The notes below the pieces were generated by a model that saw only the letters and a program-made list of their open reading frames with translations, did no database searches and was not told the DNA's origin. From Bradyrhizobium manausense (GTDB lineage Bacteria; Pseudomonadota; Alphaproteobacteria; Rhizobiales; Xanthobacteraceae), in the NCBI RefSeq assembly GCF_001440035.1, contig NZ_LJYG01000108.1:544522-587582 (forward strand): a stretch of DNA of 43,061 nucleotides. The letters are read 5' to 3'. This document shows, piece after piece, positions 18,905-25,555 of the stretch. The position numbers and the translations under genes are program-made. Each line of letters starts with the position of its first letter. Position 1 is the stretch's first letter.

Positions 18905-20038
18905 TTAACCTACCTCTCGTAGCTTGCTCCGGGACTTTTTCCGGGACTCTGCGAGCCGCTCGACTGCTTCGGCAACGTCCTCATCGAGCACGTGCGCGTA
19001 TCGCAGGGTACTTTTAATGTCACGGTGGTTGAGCGCCTTTTGCACCAGCTTCAGGTTGCCGCTGTCGCGCAAGAGCTTGGTACCGAAGTCATGCCGGAAG
19101 TCGTGAAACCGGAAATCGGCCAGCCCAGAACTGGCCCTGAGGCGCTGCCAGGCTGTCTTAGCGCCGGTGTAGGTTAGAGGGTAGCGTTGCCCCCTCACCC
19201 TACCCAGGCGCTTGTTACCGTAGATGGCAACGTACGTGAATACGAACTCCGGATGCTGGCCCTGTAGCGGGAAGAGTATCTCGCGAACCGCTGGCGTGAT
19301 CGGGAATACAACGCGCCTGGCGCCCTTGCCGAAGCGAACAATCTGCCGGGTGCCAAAGTCCACCTCCGACCACCTCAGTGTCACGCACTCCTTCAGCCGC
19401 ATGCCGCTAGCCCGCACAAAATCGAAGAACGGCCCATAGTCGGCGCGCATCGCCTCGTCGAGCGCGTCAGCCTCCTCGATCTTTAGTTCGCGCACACGCT
19501 CCTCGGGCTCTGGCAGGATCAGTTCACCCCACTTCGGCTCATTCTCGAATACAGCGCCCTCGGCCTTGGCGAAGGTAAAGAGCCGTTGCAGCACCTTGGT
19601 CGCAGATCGGTTGACGGTGGCGTTGGAGACCAGGGGAAGGGCCCTCTCCTCTTCTTTGGTTCGCTTGCCTCGTCGGGAGACGCGATGCCCTCGCCGCCAC
19701 GCCACCAGATCCTTGGCGGCCTTGTGGTCGATGTCAGTAACTTGTTTTGACGGCCCGAAATACTCTACCAGGCGCGCAAGATTGGTCTCAGTAGCCTTCG
19801 GCTCCGAGTCGTATCGAGCGCTATGGGTCCAGAGCCTGTCGGCGACGTCATCGATGGCCAGCGAAGCCTTTGCGCGCCGCGTCGCCTTCACCAGCGCCTT
19901 GGCCTTCTCCCGCTCTAAGGCCTCGAACTTCTCCGCCTCTCTTCGAGTCGTGCATTTCGTGCTGCCATGAAACCGATTGCCGGCGTGCTGAAAATCGAAC
20001 GAGTAATAGGGCGACCGTGGGTCCTTGTAGACTGACAT
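18905..20038 (-). CDS. int: Tyrosine-type site-specific integrase
   Basis: This 377-aa phage integrase catalyses insertion and, with an excisionase, removal of the element. N-terminal arm-binding-like segment at residues 1-60; core-binding SAM-like domain at about 60-165; catalytic domain at 175-350. Catalytic set: Arg214 (ASGMRLKECVTLRW), Lys238 (RFGKGARR), His312 and Arg315 (FHDFRHDFGTKLLR), His338 (NHRDIKST) and nucleophile Tyr347 (LRYAHV). All are present, so it is probably active. The start has GGGAGGG upstream and lies inside the 3' end of the excisionase gene. The last codons contain one of two 27-bp direct repeats. The stop codon is about 40 bp from the attachment core. Confidence 0.95.
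   Translation of the reverse strand: MSVYKDPRSPYYSFDFQHAGNRFHGSTKCTTRREAEKFEALEREKAKALVKATRRAKASLAIDDVADRLWTHSARYDSEPKATETNLARLVEYFGPSKQVTDIDHKAAKDLVAWRRGHRVSRRGKRTKEEERALPLVSNATVNRSATKVLQRLFTFAKAEGAVFENEPKWGELILPEPEERVRELKIEEADALDEAMRADYGPFFDFVRASGMRLKECVTLRWSEVDFGTRQIVRFGKGARRVVFPITPAVREILFPLQGQHPEFVFTYVAIYGNKRLGRVRGQRYPLTYTGAKTAWQRLRASSGLADFRFHDFRHDFGTKLLRDSGNLKLVQKALNHRDIKSTLRYAHVLDEDVAEAVERLAESRKKSRSKLREVG
18927..18953 (+). repeat. 27-bp direct repeat, left copy
   Basis: It is identical over 27 bp to 34701-34727, in the same orientation. It contains two CCGGGACT units separated by TTTT. It lies inside the integrase 3' end, 63 bp from the left core. Candidate integrase arm site, excisionase site, or an older attachment site. 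Confidence 0.85.
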
Positions 20039-20256
20039 GGCATATCCCTCCCGCGCCGCCGCTCAATAAAATCGTTCAGGTCCGTCTCGGTGAAGCGCCG
20101 CCGTGGCCGCTTCTTGCCGAGTCCCACGTTGATGTATTCGATGGCGCCCTCGCTAACGAGGTCGCGGAGATGGTCTTCGGTGATGCTTAGCCGCAAAGCC
20201 GCCTGCTCAGGCGTGAGCAAGCGGATGTTGTCGTTGGCGGGATTGGGCAAGAGCAT
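19915..20256 (-). CDS. xis: Excisionase-like HTH (MerR/HTH_17 type) DNA-binding protein
   Basis: The 113-aa product has a helix-turn-helix and wing in residues 8-65: LLTPEQAALRLSITEDHLRDLVSEGAIEYINVGLGKKRPRRRFTETDLNDFIERR. This is the pattern of small MerR-like excisionases and AlpA regulators. AAGGGG lies just before the ATG at 20256; an upstream Met at 20361 gives a non-family extension. The last 41 codons overlap the integrase start, so the two are transcribed and probably translated together. As in other elements it should bend DNA near the att site and favour excision. The function is inferred from domain and position. Confidence 0.75.
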   Translation of the reverse strand: MLLPNPANDNIRLLTPEQAALRLSITEDHLRDLVSEGAIEYINVGLGKKRPRRRFTETDLNDFIERRRGRDMPCQSTRTHGRPITRSIFSTPAIGFMAARNARLEERRRSSRP

Positions 20257-20336
20257 GCCCCTTGAATAGATTGCTCTGCAAACCTCGCCGGCTAAGGCCG
20301 ACGCACAAGCCGCCCGGAGGGCGCGCACCCGTAAGT

Positions 20337-20366
20337 ATAAAGCGACAAAGCCCGGATCCAAGTCAA
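20337..20366 (-). promoter_or_regulatory. Possible promoter of xis-int
   Basis: On the reverse strand TTGACT (20366-20361) is followed after 18 bp by CTTTAT (20342-20337), with an overlapping TATACT slightly further on. It lies about 80 bp before the excisionase start. The -10 match is weak. Confidence 0.25.
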
Positions 20367-20384
20367 AACCCGTAAATCATGGCG

Positions 20385-20415
20385 AAAAAGGCCCGCTCCA
20401 GCTATGGGGCGGGCC
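20385..20415 (-). terminator. Intrinsic terminator after the 122-aa gene
   Basis: Stem GGCCCGCTCC/GGGGCGGGCC (one G-T pair) with a six-base loop, followed on the reverse strand by five Ts. It lies 25 bp past the stop at 20440 and insulates xis-int from that gene. Confidence 0.7.
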
Positions 20416-20439
20416 ACACTGGCATGGGCTTGATGGTTC

Positions 20440-20808
20440 TCAGGCCGGTTCAGTAGCCGCCGCCTTCACAGGCATCCGGTGAACCTCGGGCTCGATTTCG
20501 TCGTCACAAATGCCGAGCTGGAGCATCACAAGATCGTCGTCCGTTCGGCGGTGCTTATCCAGCAGTCCCACCACGTATGCACCTATTTTGGCCTGATCGG
20601 GATCTTGTTCGCGCGCCCAAGCATACCACGGGCTGGCGTTCCTGTTGGCGGCTGGATCGTCGCACCATTGGCCGCTCCAGTCTCTGCCAGCATGTGAGCG
20701 AGCGTGAGGTCGCACGCCTGCTTCCCGAAGCCCGTGAAAATACGTCTTTGGGCAGAAGGGTGTGGAGATGTCGATACCCGCGCTGGCGCTAAAATTTATA
20801 TCGTTCAT
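20440..20808 (-). CDS. Element-encoded hypothetical protein (122 aa)
   Basis: Unrecognised. The protein is acidic in its second half (LLDKHRRTDDDLVMLQLGICDDEIEPEVH). Its first half is rich in Trp, Arg and His (RSHAGRDWSGQWCDD, SPWYAWAREQDPDQ). No TM or signal peptide. The ATG at 20808 follows GAGGA. It is divergent from the ribbon-helix-helix gene across a perfect palindrome, so the RHH protein may control it. It ends at its own terminator. Confidence 0.7.
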   Translation of the reverse strand: MNDINFSASAGIDISTPFCPKTYFHGLREAGVRPHARSHAGRDWSGQWCDDPAANRNASPWYAWAREQDPDQAKIGAYVVGLLDKHRRTDDDLVMLQLGICDDEIEPEVHRMPVKAAATEPA

Positions 20809-20851
20809 TTTTAGTCCTCAGTCGTCCGGTGCGTTTTGACCGGCCCCGAAA

Positions 20852-20865
20852 CTGTGGTACCACAG
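20852..20865. promoter_or_regulatory. 14-bp perfect palindromic operator
   Basis: CTGTGGTACCACAG sits between the divergent starts at 20808 (-) and 20871 (+), five bases before the RHH start. Ribbon-helix-helix repressors usually bind such short palindromes at their own promoter, so autoregulation is likely. Confidence 0.55.
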
Positions 20866-20870
20866 ATTCC

Positions 20871-21071
20871 ATGAAGCGCAAAGCCGTGAAAGTACGGAAA
20901 AAGCGAGGACCCGCCCCAACCGGCAAGGGCACGCAGATTCAGGTCCGCCTCCAGCCCGATGACCTCACTGCAGTTGATGACTGGATAGTGAAGCAGGAGA
21001 CAGCCCCCAGCCGGCCTGAGGCCATCCGGACGCTGATGCGTCAGGCGCTGAAGACCAGACCGAAGGGCTGA
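20871..21071 (+). CDS. Ribbon-helix-helix (CopG-like) DNA-binding protein
   Basis: The 66-aa protein has a very basic N-terminus (MKRKAVKVRKKRGPAPTGKG). A complete RHH fold follows: strand TQIQVRLQPDDL, helix TAVDDWIVKQ, turn TAPSRPEAIRTLMRQALKT. No toxin partner follows, so it is more likely a lone repressor than an antitoxin. The ATG at 20871 begins the family-like part; the frame runs back to 20829 through the palindrome. It probably represses itself and the divergent 122-aa gene, perhaps as the element's switch regulator. Confidence 0.8.
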   Translation: MKRKAVKVRKKRGPAPTGKGTQIQVRLQPDDLTAVDDWIVKQETAPSRPEAIRTLMRQALKTRPKG

Positions 21072-21091
21072 TCCGCCCCAGCAAGCCCACC

Positions 21092-21352
21092 ATGCTCACC
21101 AAATGGCCAAGCGATCCACTAAGCATAGCCCGCCATGGAAACGGTGACCCAATCACCGTCGCCACGCTTGAATGGTGCCTCGATCGGTTGGCCTACGCGA
21201 TGCACCGCGCGCCTCAAGGAGGCGAGGTTTATCTGCCGATATTCGAGCGCTTGGAGTCGGATCTTGCCGCCCTGAGGGCTAAGGAAGCCATGTTGGAGCG
21301 AGCGCGTGCTCGAGCTGCACGGTTTATGAGGCAGAACTCGATTAAGCCATGA
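21092..21352 (+). CDS. Element-encoded hypothetical protein (86 aa)
   Basis: Unrecognised function. The sequence contains a helical run (ATLEWCLDRLAYAMHRAPQGGEVYLPIFERLESDLAALRAKEAMLERARARAARF split by a short turn) that may form a coiled coil. It follows the RHH gene by 20 bp. Similar short proteins with this kind of opening occur beside RHH genes in rhizobial elements as far as I recall. Confidence 0.6.
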   Translation: MLTKWPSDPLSIARHGNGDPITVATLEWCLDRLAYAMHRAPQGGEVYLPIFERLESDLAALRAKEAMLERARARAARFMRQNSIKP

Positions 21353-21358
21353 CCACAG

Positions 21359-21511
21359 ATGACGAGACGAAACCCCGCAGAACGCGCCAGCCCGTCCACG
21401 AATGGCCCCCTGTACCCCAGCGAAGCACAGATCGCGCGCGCGATGCTTGGTGAACGCGCCAACGGCCAAGCGATCGATGGCGGCCCAGGCGTGAGACTAG
21501 CGAAGCGCTGA
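21359..21511 (+). CDS. Possible small protein (50 aa)
   Basis: An ATG seven bases after the previous stop opens a 50-codon frame, MTRRNPAERASPSTNG then LYPSEAQIARAMLGERANGQAIDGG. Composition is protein-like, and the position suggests translational coupling. Its last 15 bases overlap the 3' end of the opposite gene. No family recognised. A 34-codon frame starting at 21349 is an alternative. Confidence 0.35.
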   Translation: MTRRNPAERASPSTNGPLYPSEAQIARAMLGERANGQAIDGGPGVRLAKR

Positions 21512-21739
21512 CGCCCCCGCGCTGCATCTAACAACCACGCGCCGCCAGATCTCAGCACCCGCACTGTCAATCACCAGAACGACCGTGCCAGCACACCGGT
21601 CGAATTCCGGATCGCTGGCGATATCGCGTGCGACACGGGCGCCGTATTCACGCGCGAGATCGGCAGAGCCGAACATTTCGCCCTCCTCGTCCGGCTGAAA
21701 TTGTCCATTGTGAATGATCGGAAAATAGTAGCGCTGCAC
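21497..21739 (-). CDS. DUF6894-like small protein
   Basis: This 80-aa protein has the pattern of a family abundant in rhizobia: QRYYFPIIHNGQFQPDEEGEMFGSADLAREYGARVARDI, then TVVLVIDSAGAEIWRRVV. The opening RYYF and the DEEG turn are typical. The GTG start at 21739 has GAGGG upstream. Function unknown. It is opposite to its neighbours. Confidence 0.75.
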   Translation of the reverse strand: MQRYYFPIIHNGQFQPDEEGEMFGSADLAREYGARVARDIASDPEFDRCAGTVVLVIDSAGAEIWRRVVVRCSAGASALR

Positions 21740-21906
21740 GCGGTGACCCTCGTTTATTTAGGCCATCATGCGTCATTCTGGACACTGGCCGAACCTGTCG
21801 AAAAAGACAGGGTCACGCTACCCGCCACCCCGTATTTTTCTCTAAGTCCAAAGTCTTCGATGTGCGCTGCACTCTATCTTGCGCTCTCGCTGCGGTTGCG
21901 GTTGGA

Positions 21907-21912
21907 TATAAT
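21907..21912 (+). promoter_or_regulatory. Consensus -10 box before the lipoprotein gene
   Basis: TATAAT lies 20 bp before the ATG at 21933. No convincing -35 hexamer is found at 16-18 bp. If real, it drives the lipoprotein and perhaps the DUF4238 gene independently of phage control. Confidence 0.4.
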
Positions 21913-21932
21913 GTCTTGGGCTTGGGGCCAAT

Positions 21933-22394
21933 ATGCGTAATTTTGGAATTGTGGCGCTTTGCGCCGTGCTGGCTGGTTGTGTCACGCAGGACGACCCGCC
22001 TCCCTCCGTCGCATATCAGCGAACTATTTCCACCGACGTCGCGACCAAAGCCATCTTGGCGAACAGGTCCACGATGTGGAAAGATCCCTATTCGATCCGA
22101 GACGCAAAAGTCGGCGAACCAGCGACGTGTCCCACACGAAACGGCCAATTTCCCCCGTCGACATCGTGCGTCTGCATTGAGGCAAACGCCAAAAACTCAT
22201 ACGGCGGCTATACGGGAATCCGAAGGACCATCGTCGTCTTCTCATCCACCAGCGGCGCCTTCCTCAATACCTCCGATGGCGGGACTGTGGGTTTCGAGGA
22301 GATTTGCCAGGGCACTCAGCCATTTCCGCAGCTTAATGGCGACTACGTCGAGCCCAAGCCCTCGTCTAAGCCTGCTAGGAAACCGGTCACTTAG
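21933..22394 (+). CDS. Small lipoprotein on the element
   Basis: This 153-aa protein has a short lipoprotein signal, MRNFGIVALCAVLAGC, with lipidated Cys16. The mature part holds KDPYSIRDAKVGEPATCP, two Cys in SCVCIEANAKNSYGGYTGIRRTIVVF, and a Pro/Lys-rich tail. I recall uncharacterised rhizobial lipoproteins with this central segment. It would sit in the membrane facing the periplasm. It lies 59 bp upstream of the DUF4238 gene on the same strand, suggesting one cargo unit. A surface-exclusion role is possible but only a guess. Confidence 0.75.
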   Translation: MRNFGIVALCAVLAGCVTQDDPPPSVAYQRTISTDVATKAILANRSTMWKDPYSIRDAKVGEPATCPTRNGQFPPSTSCVCIEANAKNSYGGYTGIRRTIVVFSSTSGAFLNTSDGGTVGFEEICQGTQPFPQLNGDYVEPKPSSKPARKPVT

Positions 22395-22453
22395 ATTTCT
22401 CCGCGGGAATCTACATCACCGAGCGCATTGCGGATCGCACCTGTTCGAGCAAT

Positions 22454-24874
22454 ATGTCGAAAACACGAAATAATCACTACGTCCCTCAATGGCACCAAGA
22501 AGAATTTTTTGAAGAGAACCGAAATGTTCTCGCATATCTCGATTTGACGCCGGAACAAAAGGTACTCGCAGACGGTCGAACAATCACCTTCAACGCGTTC
22601 GAGCACCGGCCGACATCGCTCTCATTCATGCAGCGCGATCTTTACTCGACGTTCTTTGGAGCGTCAGTAAATGATGAGATCGAACGCAAGATGTTTGGCG
22701 ACATTGACCGAGCCGGCTCTCAGGCCGTTCGAGCGTTCCACGGCGATGATGTGAGTGAGTGGCATCGTCACTTCCAAACTCTTTTCCAGTACGTAGACAT
22801 TCAGAAGATTCGCACCCCTAAGGGGCTGGATTGGCTGCGTCGACATTATCCGAACCCTTCACAAAACGAACTCATGTTCGAAATGCAGGGGATTCGCGCG
22901 CTTCATTGCACAATCTGGACTGAAGGCGTTCGAGAGATTGTGTCAGCCGAAGACAGCGATGTGAAATTCATTCTCAGCGACCACCCCGTGACAGTATACA
23001 ACCATGCTTGTCCGCCAGACACACCGCTCTGCGCGTATCCCGACGACCCAAGTATTGCCTTGAAGGCTTCGCAGACCATTTTCCCACTTTCGCGAAATTA
23101 CTGCTTGATACTCTCAAATCTCGAATACGCGCAGAACCCTTCAACGAAGCCGCTTGAGAAAAGGACGTTTGCCAGGAATTTCAGGCAGTCGATGGTGCGC
23201 ACTGACGCATTCATCCGCACTCGCAAGTTTCGCCCCTTCGAAGTGTTGCGAGTAAATCGGATCATCAAAGCCAGAGCGAAGCGATACGTCGCGGCTGGCC
23301 GAAGGGAGTGGTTATTCCCGGAAGACCAAAGCTCTGAACCTTGGGAGGAGATCGCGCCAACCCTACTGCCTCCCAAGGAGGAGCTTTGGCATTTCGGAGG
23401 AGAGATGTATGCAAAGTTTGCTGACGGCCGCGTCTATTATCAAGATCAATTCGGACGGACCGAAAAGGAACGTGACTTCTTGTTTAAGGAAAGGCCAGGT
23501 CCTGCTAGCTCCAAGCATCTTTGTGGTTGCGGCTCTGGTCGGGCGTTCGGCGAATGCTGTGAAAAGAAACCCACATCGTTGCGGCCGAGTTGGAATGAGC
23601 TAAGCATACGGGAGCGGAACATCCGCCTCTACATCGGCATCACCAAGATTCTAGGGCTGGAGAATGCCAAGGATTGGACCGAAGTACGACGCGGTATCAC
23701 CGACGACAAGATCCGCGATGTCTATTTTCTGTATCAAGCGCTCTGGCCGTTAGAGACCGACCTTCCCAACCTCCTGCCCAAGCCGGACGGCGAGCCACGA
23801 ACTGTCTTCACCGGCCTTATACATCCGACGACAATCGCGCAGATAGCTTTTGCTGGAGCGCTATACTTCGGAACTGTCTTGATGCAGCATCCGTTTCTGC
23901 ATGCAGGAACGGTACAACCTAAGTTTAGCCCGGTCGCAAATCCGAGCGCCTACCGTCAAGAATTTCTCAAAGACATTCTGGTTTTCCTCAAGCTCTTTCC
24001 CTTAATCGATCTTGGCTACATCAGCCTATTCCCCGATCCTTGCATCTTCGACGCTCACCTGCAGCGCCAGATGTTCAGAATGGCCGAGCTTCGAAACACG
24101 CAGAACCCCCTTTACGATCGCATGGAACATGAGCGGCTTGAAAAACTAGCGGAGGAAGACACTAAACGGATGATCTTGTCATTTCCTGACCGTGTCTTGC
24201 GCAACCAACTACTCAAATTCAAGCCTGATATGGATGATGCGTTGCTCGATCAAACCATCGCATACATCCAACGCTCGAAAGAGAGCGATCCGCTAGCGAT
24301 CTTGCAGGCCGCCGACTCTGTTCCCGGTCAGGGGCCGGAGGCGGGTCTGCTCAACCTGATGAAAATGACGCCGAACTTCGAGATAGCAATTTACCTCGCC
24401 CAACTTACTGGATCGAGTGTCTTGACTGATAGCGCGTATCGTTGGCGCGAGATCCAAAACGCTATCTTGACCAAGAGAGCGCGGCTCCCGAACCTTTCAT
24501 CCAAATTCAACAGCGCCACATTCAAGGTTCCAACGACGATCGCGGAAGTAGTGGATTTATTGGCTGAAGGGACTACGGCAACCTATCCCATTTTGCTCGC
24601 CGACATTTGCAAGTATCTACTTAAGACGAACAGCGGCGGCCATCAGAAGCCGAATGTGGAAGACAACCTCGCCGCAAGATTCTCCAGGTTACATTCCGGT
24701 GCGCAAACGGCCCTTGAAAGGAAGGTAAATGGGCCGCTATCGACGCAGATCACCGCCGCATTCCCGTCAGGCGGCGTACAGCATAATAACGTGAACCGCC
24801 TCCTGCTTATGTCGGGCTCTGAACATCATCTTTCCAGCGTGCCGATGGCTTTCCGGATCACCCACACGCTTTAA
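22454..24874 (+). CDS. DUF4238 domain protein with internal SEC-C zinc motif and a large unknown C-terminal region
   Basis: The protein is 806 aa. Residues 1 to about 300 match DUF4238: RNNHYVPQWHQEEFF with His8-Tyr-Val-Pro11, then FILSDHPVTVYN with Ser175-Asp176-His177-Pro178, and FPLSRNYCLIL. At 357-369 stands a complete SEC-C zinc-binding motif, CGCGSGRAFGECC. Residues 370-806 are mainly helical and unrecognised. No TM or signal peptide, so cytoplasmic. DUF4238 has no agreed biochemical role that I know of. G+C is lower than host (30 of 60 at 23221-23280 versus 40 of 60 at 9241-9300), pointing to separate acquisition. It is convergent with the two-TM gene, 15 bp between stops. A defence role is suggested only by its cargo position. 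Confidence 0.85.
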   Translation: MSKTRNNHYVPQWHQEEFFEENRNVLAYLDLTPEQKVLADGRTITFNAFEHRPTSLSFMQRDLYSTFFGASVNDEIERKMFGDIDRAGSQAVRAFHGDDVSEWHRHFQTLFQYVDIQKIRTPKGLDWLRRHYPNPSQNELMFEMQGIRALHCTIWTEGVREIVSAEDSDVKFILSDHPVTVYNHACPPDTPLCAYPDDPSIALKASQTIFPLSRNYCLILSNLEYAQNPSTKPLEKRTFARNFRQSMVRTDAFIRTRKFRPFEVLRVNRIIKARAKRYVAAGRREWLFPEDQSSEPWEEIAPTLLPPKEELWHFGGEMYAKFADGRVYYQDQFGRTEKERDFLFKERPGPASSKHLCGCGSGRAFGECCEKKPTSLRPSWNELSIRERNIRLYIGITKILGLENAKDWTEVRRGITDDKIRDVYFLYQALWPLETDLPNLLPKPDGEPRTVFTGLIHPTTIAQIAFAGALYFGTVLMQHPFLHAGTVQPKFSPVANPSAYRQEFLKDILVFLKLFPLIDLGYISLFPDPCIFDAHLQRQMFRMAELRNTQNPLYDRMEHERLEKLAEEDTKRMILSFPDRVLRNQLLKFKPDMDDALLDQTIAYIQRSKESDPLAILQAADSVPGQGPEAGLLNLMKMTPNFEIAIYLAQLTGSSVLTDSAYRWREIQNAILTKRARLPNLSSKFNSATFKVPTTIAEVVDLLAEGTTATYPILLADICKYLLKTNSGGHQKPNVEDNLAARFSRLHSGAQTALERKVNGPLSTQITAAFPSGGVQHNNVNRLLLMSGSEHHLSSVPMAFRITHTL

Positions 24875-24889
24875 CTAACTTTGCGTGCG

Positions 24890-25504
24890 TCAACGAACCT
24901 CAGATCCATCGGGGAGGCCGACCTCGACGTTGAAGTTTTCGCCCTCCTCGCGAAGCCGGATTCCGTGCAAGGGGGTAACGAACATCTGTTGATGAGCGGA
25001 ATTGCCGAACACTGGAAATCCGCTGCTCCTAAGAAAGGCAAATATCTCGTTGGCGAGCACGTGCGCCTCCTGGCTCCCCATGCTCGACCAAACAACCACT
25101 CGCTTATTGCGAGGCACGGCTTTGAGGAGACCCGATTTGAGGTTATCGCCCATCACCCGTTGAACTGGAGTGTTAACGTGGACGTTCTGCGCCGTGATGC
25201 CGCCTGACTGGTTGTGGGATGTTACGTAAACGTTTCCGGTCGGCTTTGTTGAATCATCGCTCACGGTTGCATCTCTCTTTGGCGGCATGCCTCTAAGCAG
25301 CTTTAGCCCAAACAACCCAAGCACGAACGCGACAAGTGCGAACAGAAGAACCGGTATGTAACCCCACTGCGTGAGATAAGCCCAAGCGGCAACGACAGCA
25401 GCCATCACCAAGCCCCCAATGTATGGCCACACCTCCTTGAGGAGGTCGAGGGTCGCCGAAAGCGCCTTTGCAACTGAGGTATAACTGTCGATTCTTGAGG
25501 GCAT
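24890..25504 (-). CDS. Two-TM membrane protein with cytoplasmic C-terminal domain
   Basis: This 204-aa protein has TM helices at about 27-45 and 49-69, linked by a tight turn, so both termini are likely cytoplasmic. After a linker comes NVYVTSHNQSGGITAQNVHVN, a QSGGITA segment I have seen in many uncharacterised bacterial proteins. An alpha/beta-looking domain follows (KRVVVWSSMGSQEAHVLANEIFAFLRSSGFPVFG). No enzyme motif is recognised. The start codon has no good ribosome-binding site. It follows the tape-measure gene by 51 bp on the same strand and faces the DUF4238 gene tail to tail. Confidence 0.7.
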   Translation of the reverse strand: MPSRIDSYTSVAKALSATLDLLKEVWPYIGGLVMAAVVAAWAYLTQWGYIPVLLFALVAFVLGLFGLKLLRGMPPKRDATVSDDSTKPTGNVYVTSHNQSGGITAQNVHVNTPVQRVMGDNLKSGLLKAVPRNKRVVVWSSMGSQEAHVLANEIFAFLRSSGFPVFGNSAHQQMFVTPLHGIRLREEGENFNVEVGLPDGSEVR

Positions 25505-25555
25505 GCCCGAGTGTACATGCGGGCGTCAACTCGAATCAATATGGCCACCCCACCA

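Noticed and set aside
20871..21352. Toxin-antitoxin pair (RHH protein plus 86-aa protein)
   Set aside because: The 86-aa protein has no toxin-family motif and the two genes do not overlap; a lone repressor fits better.
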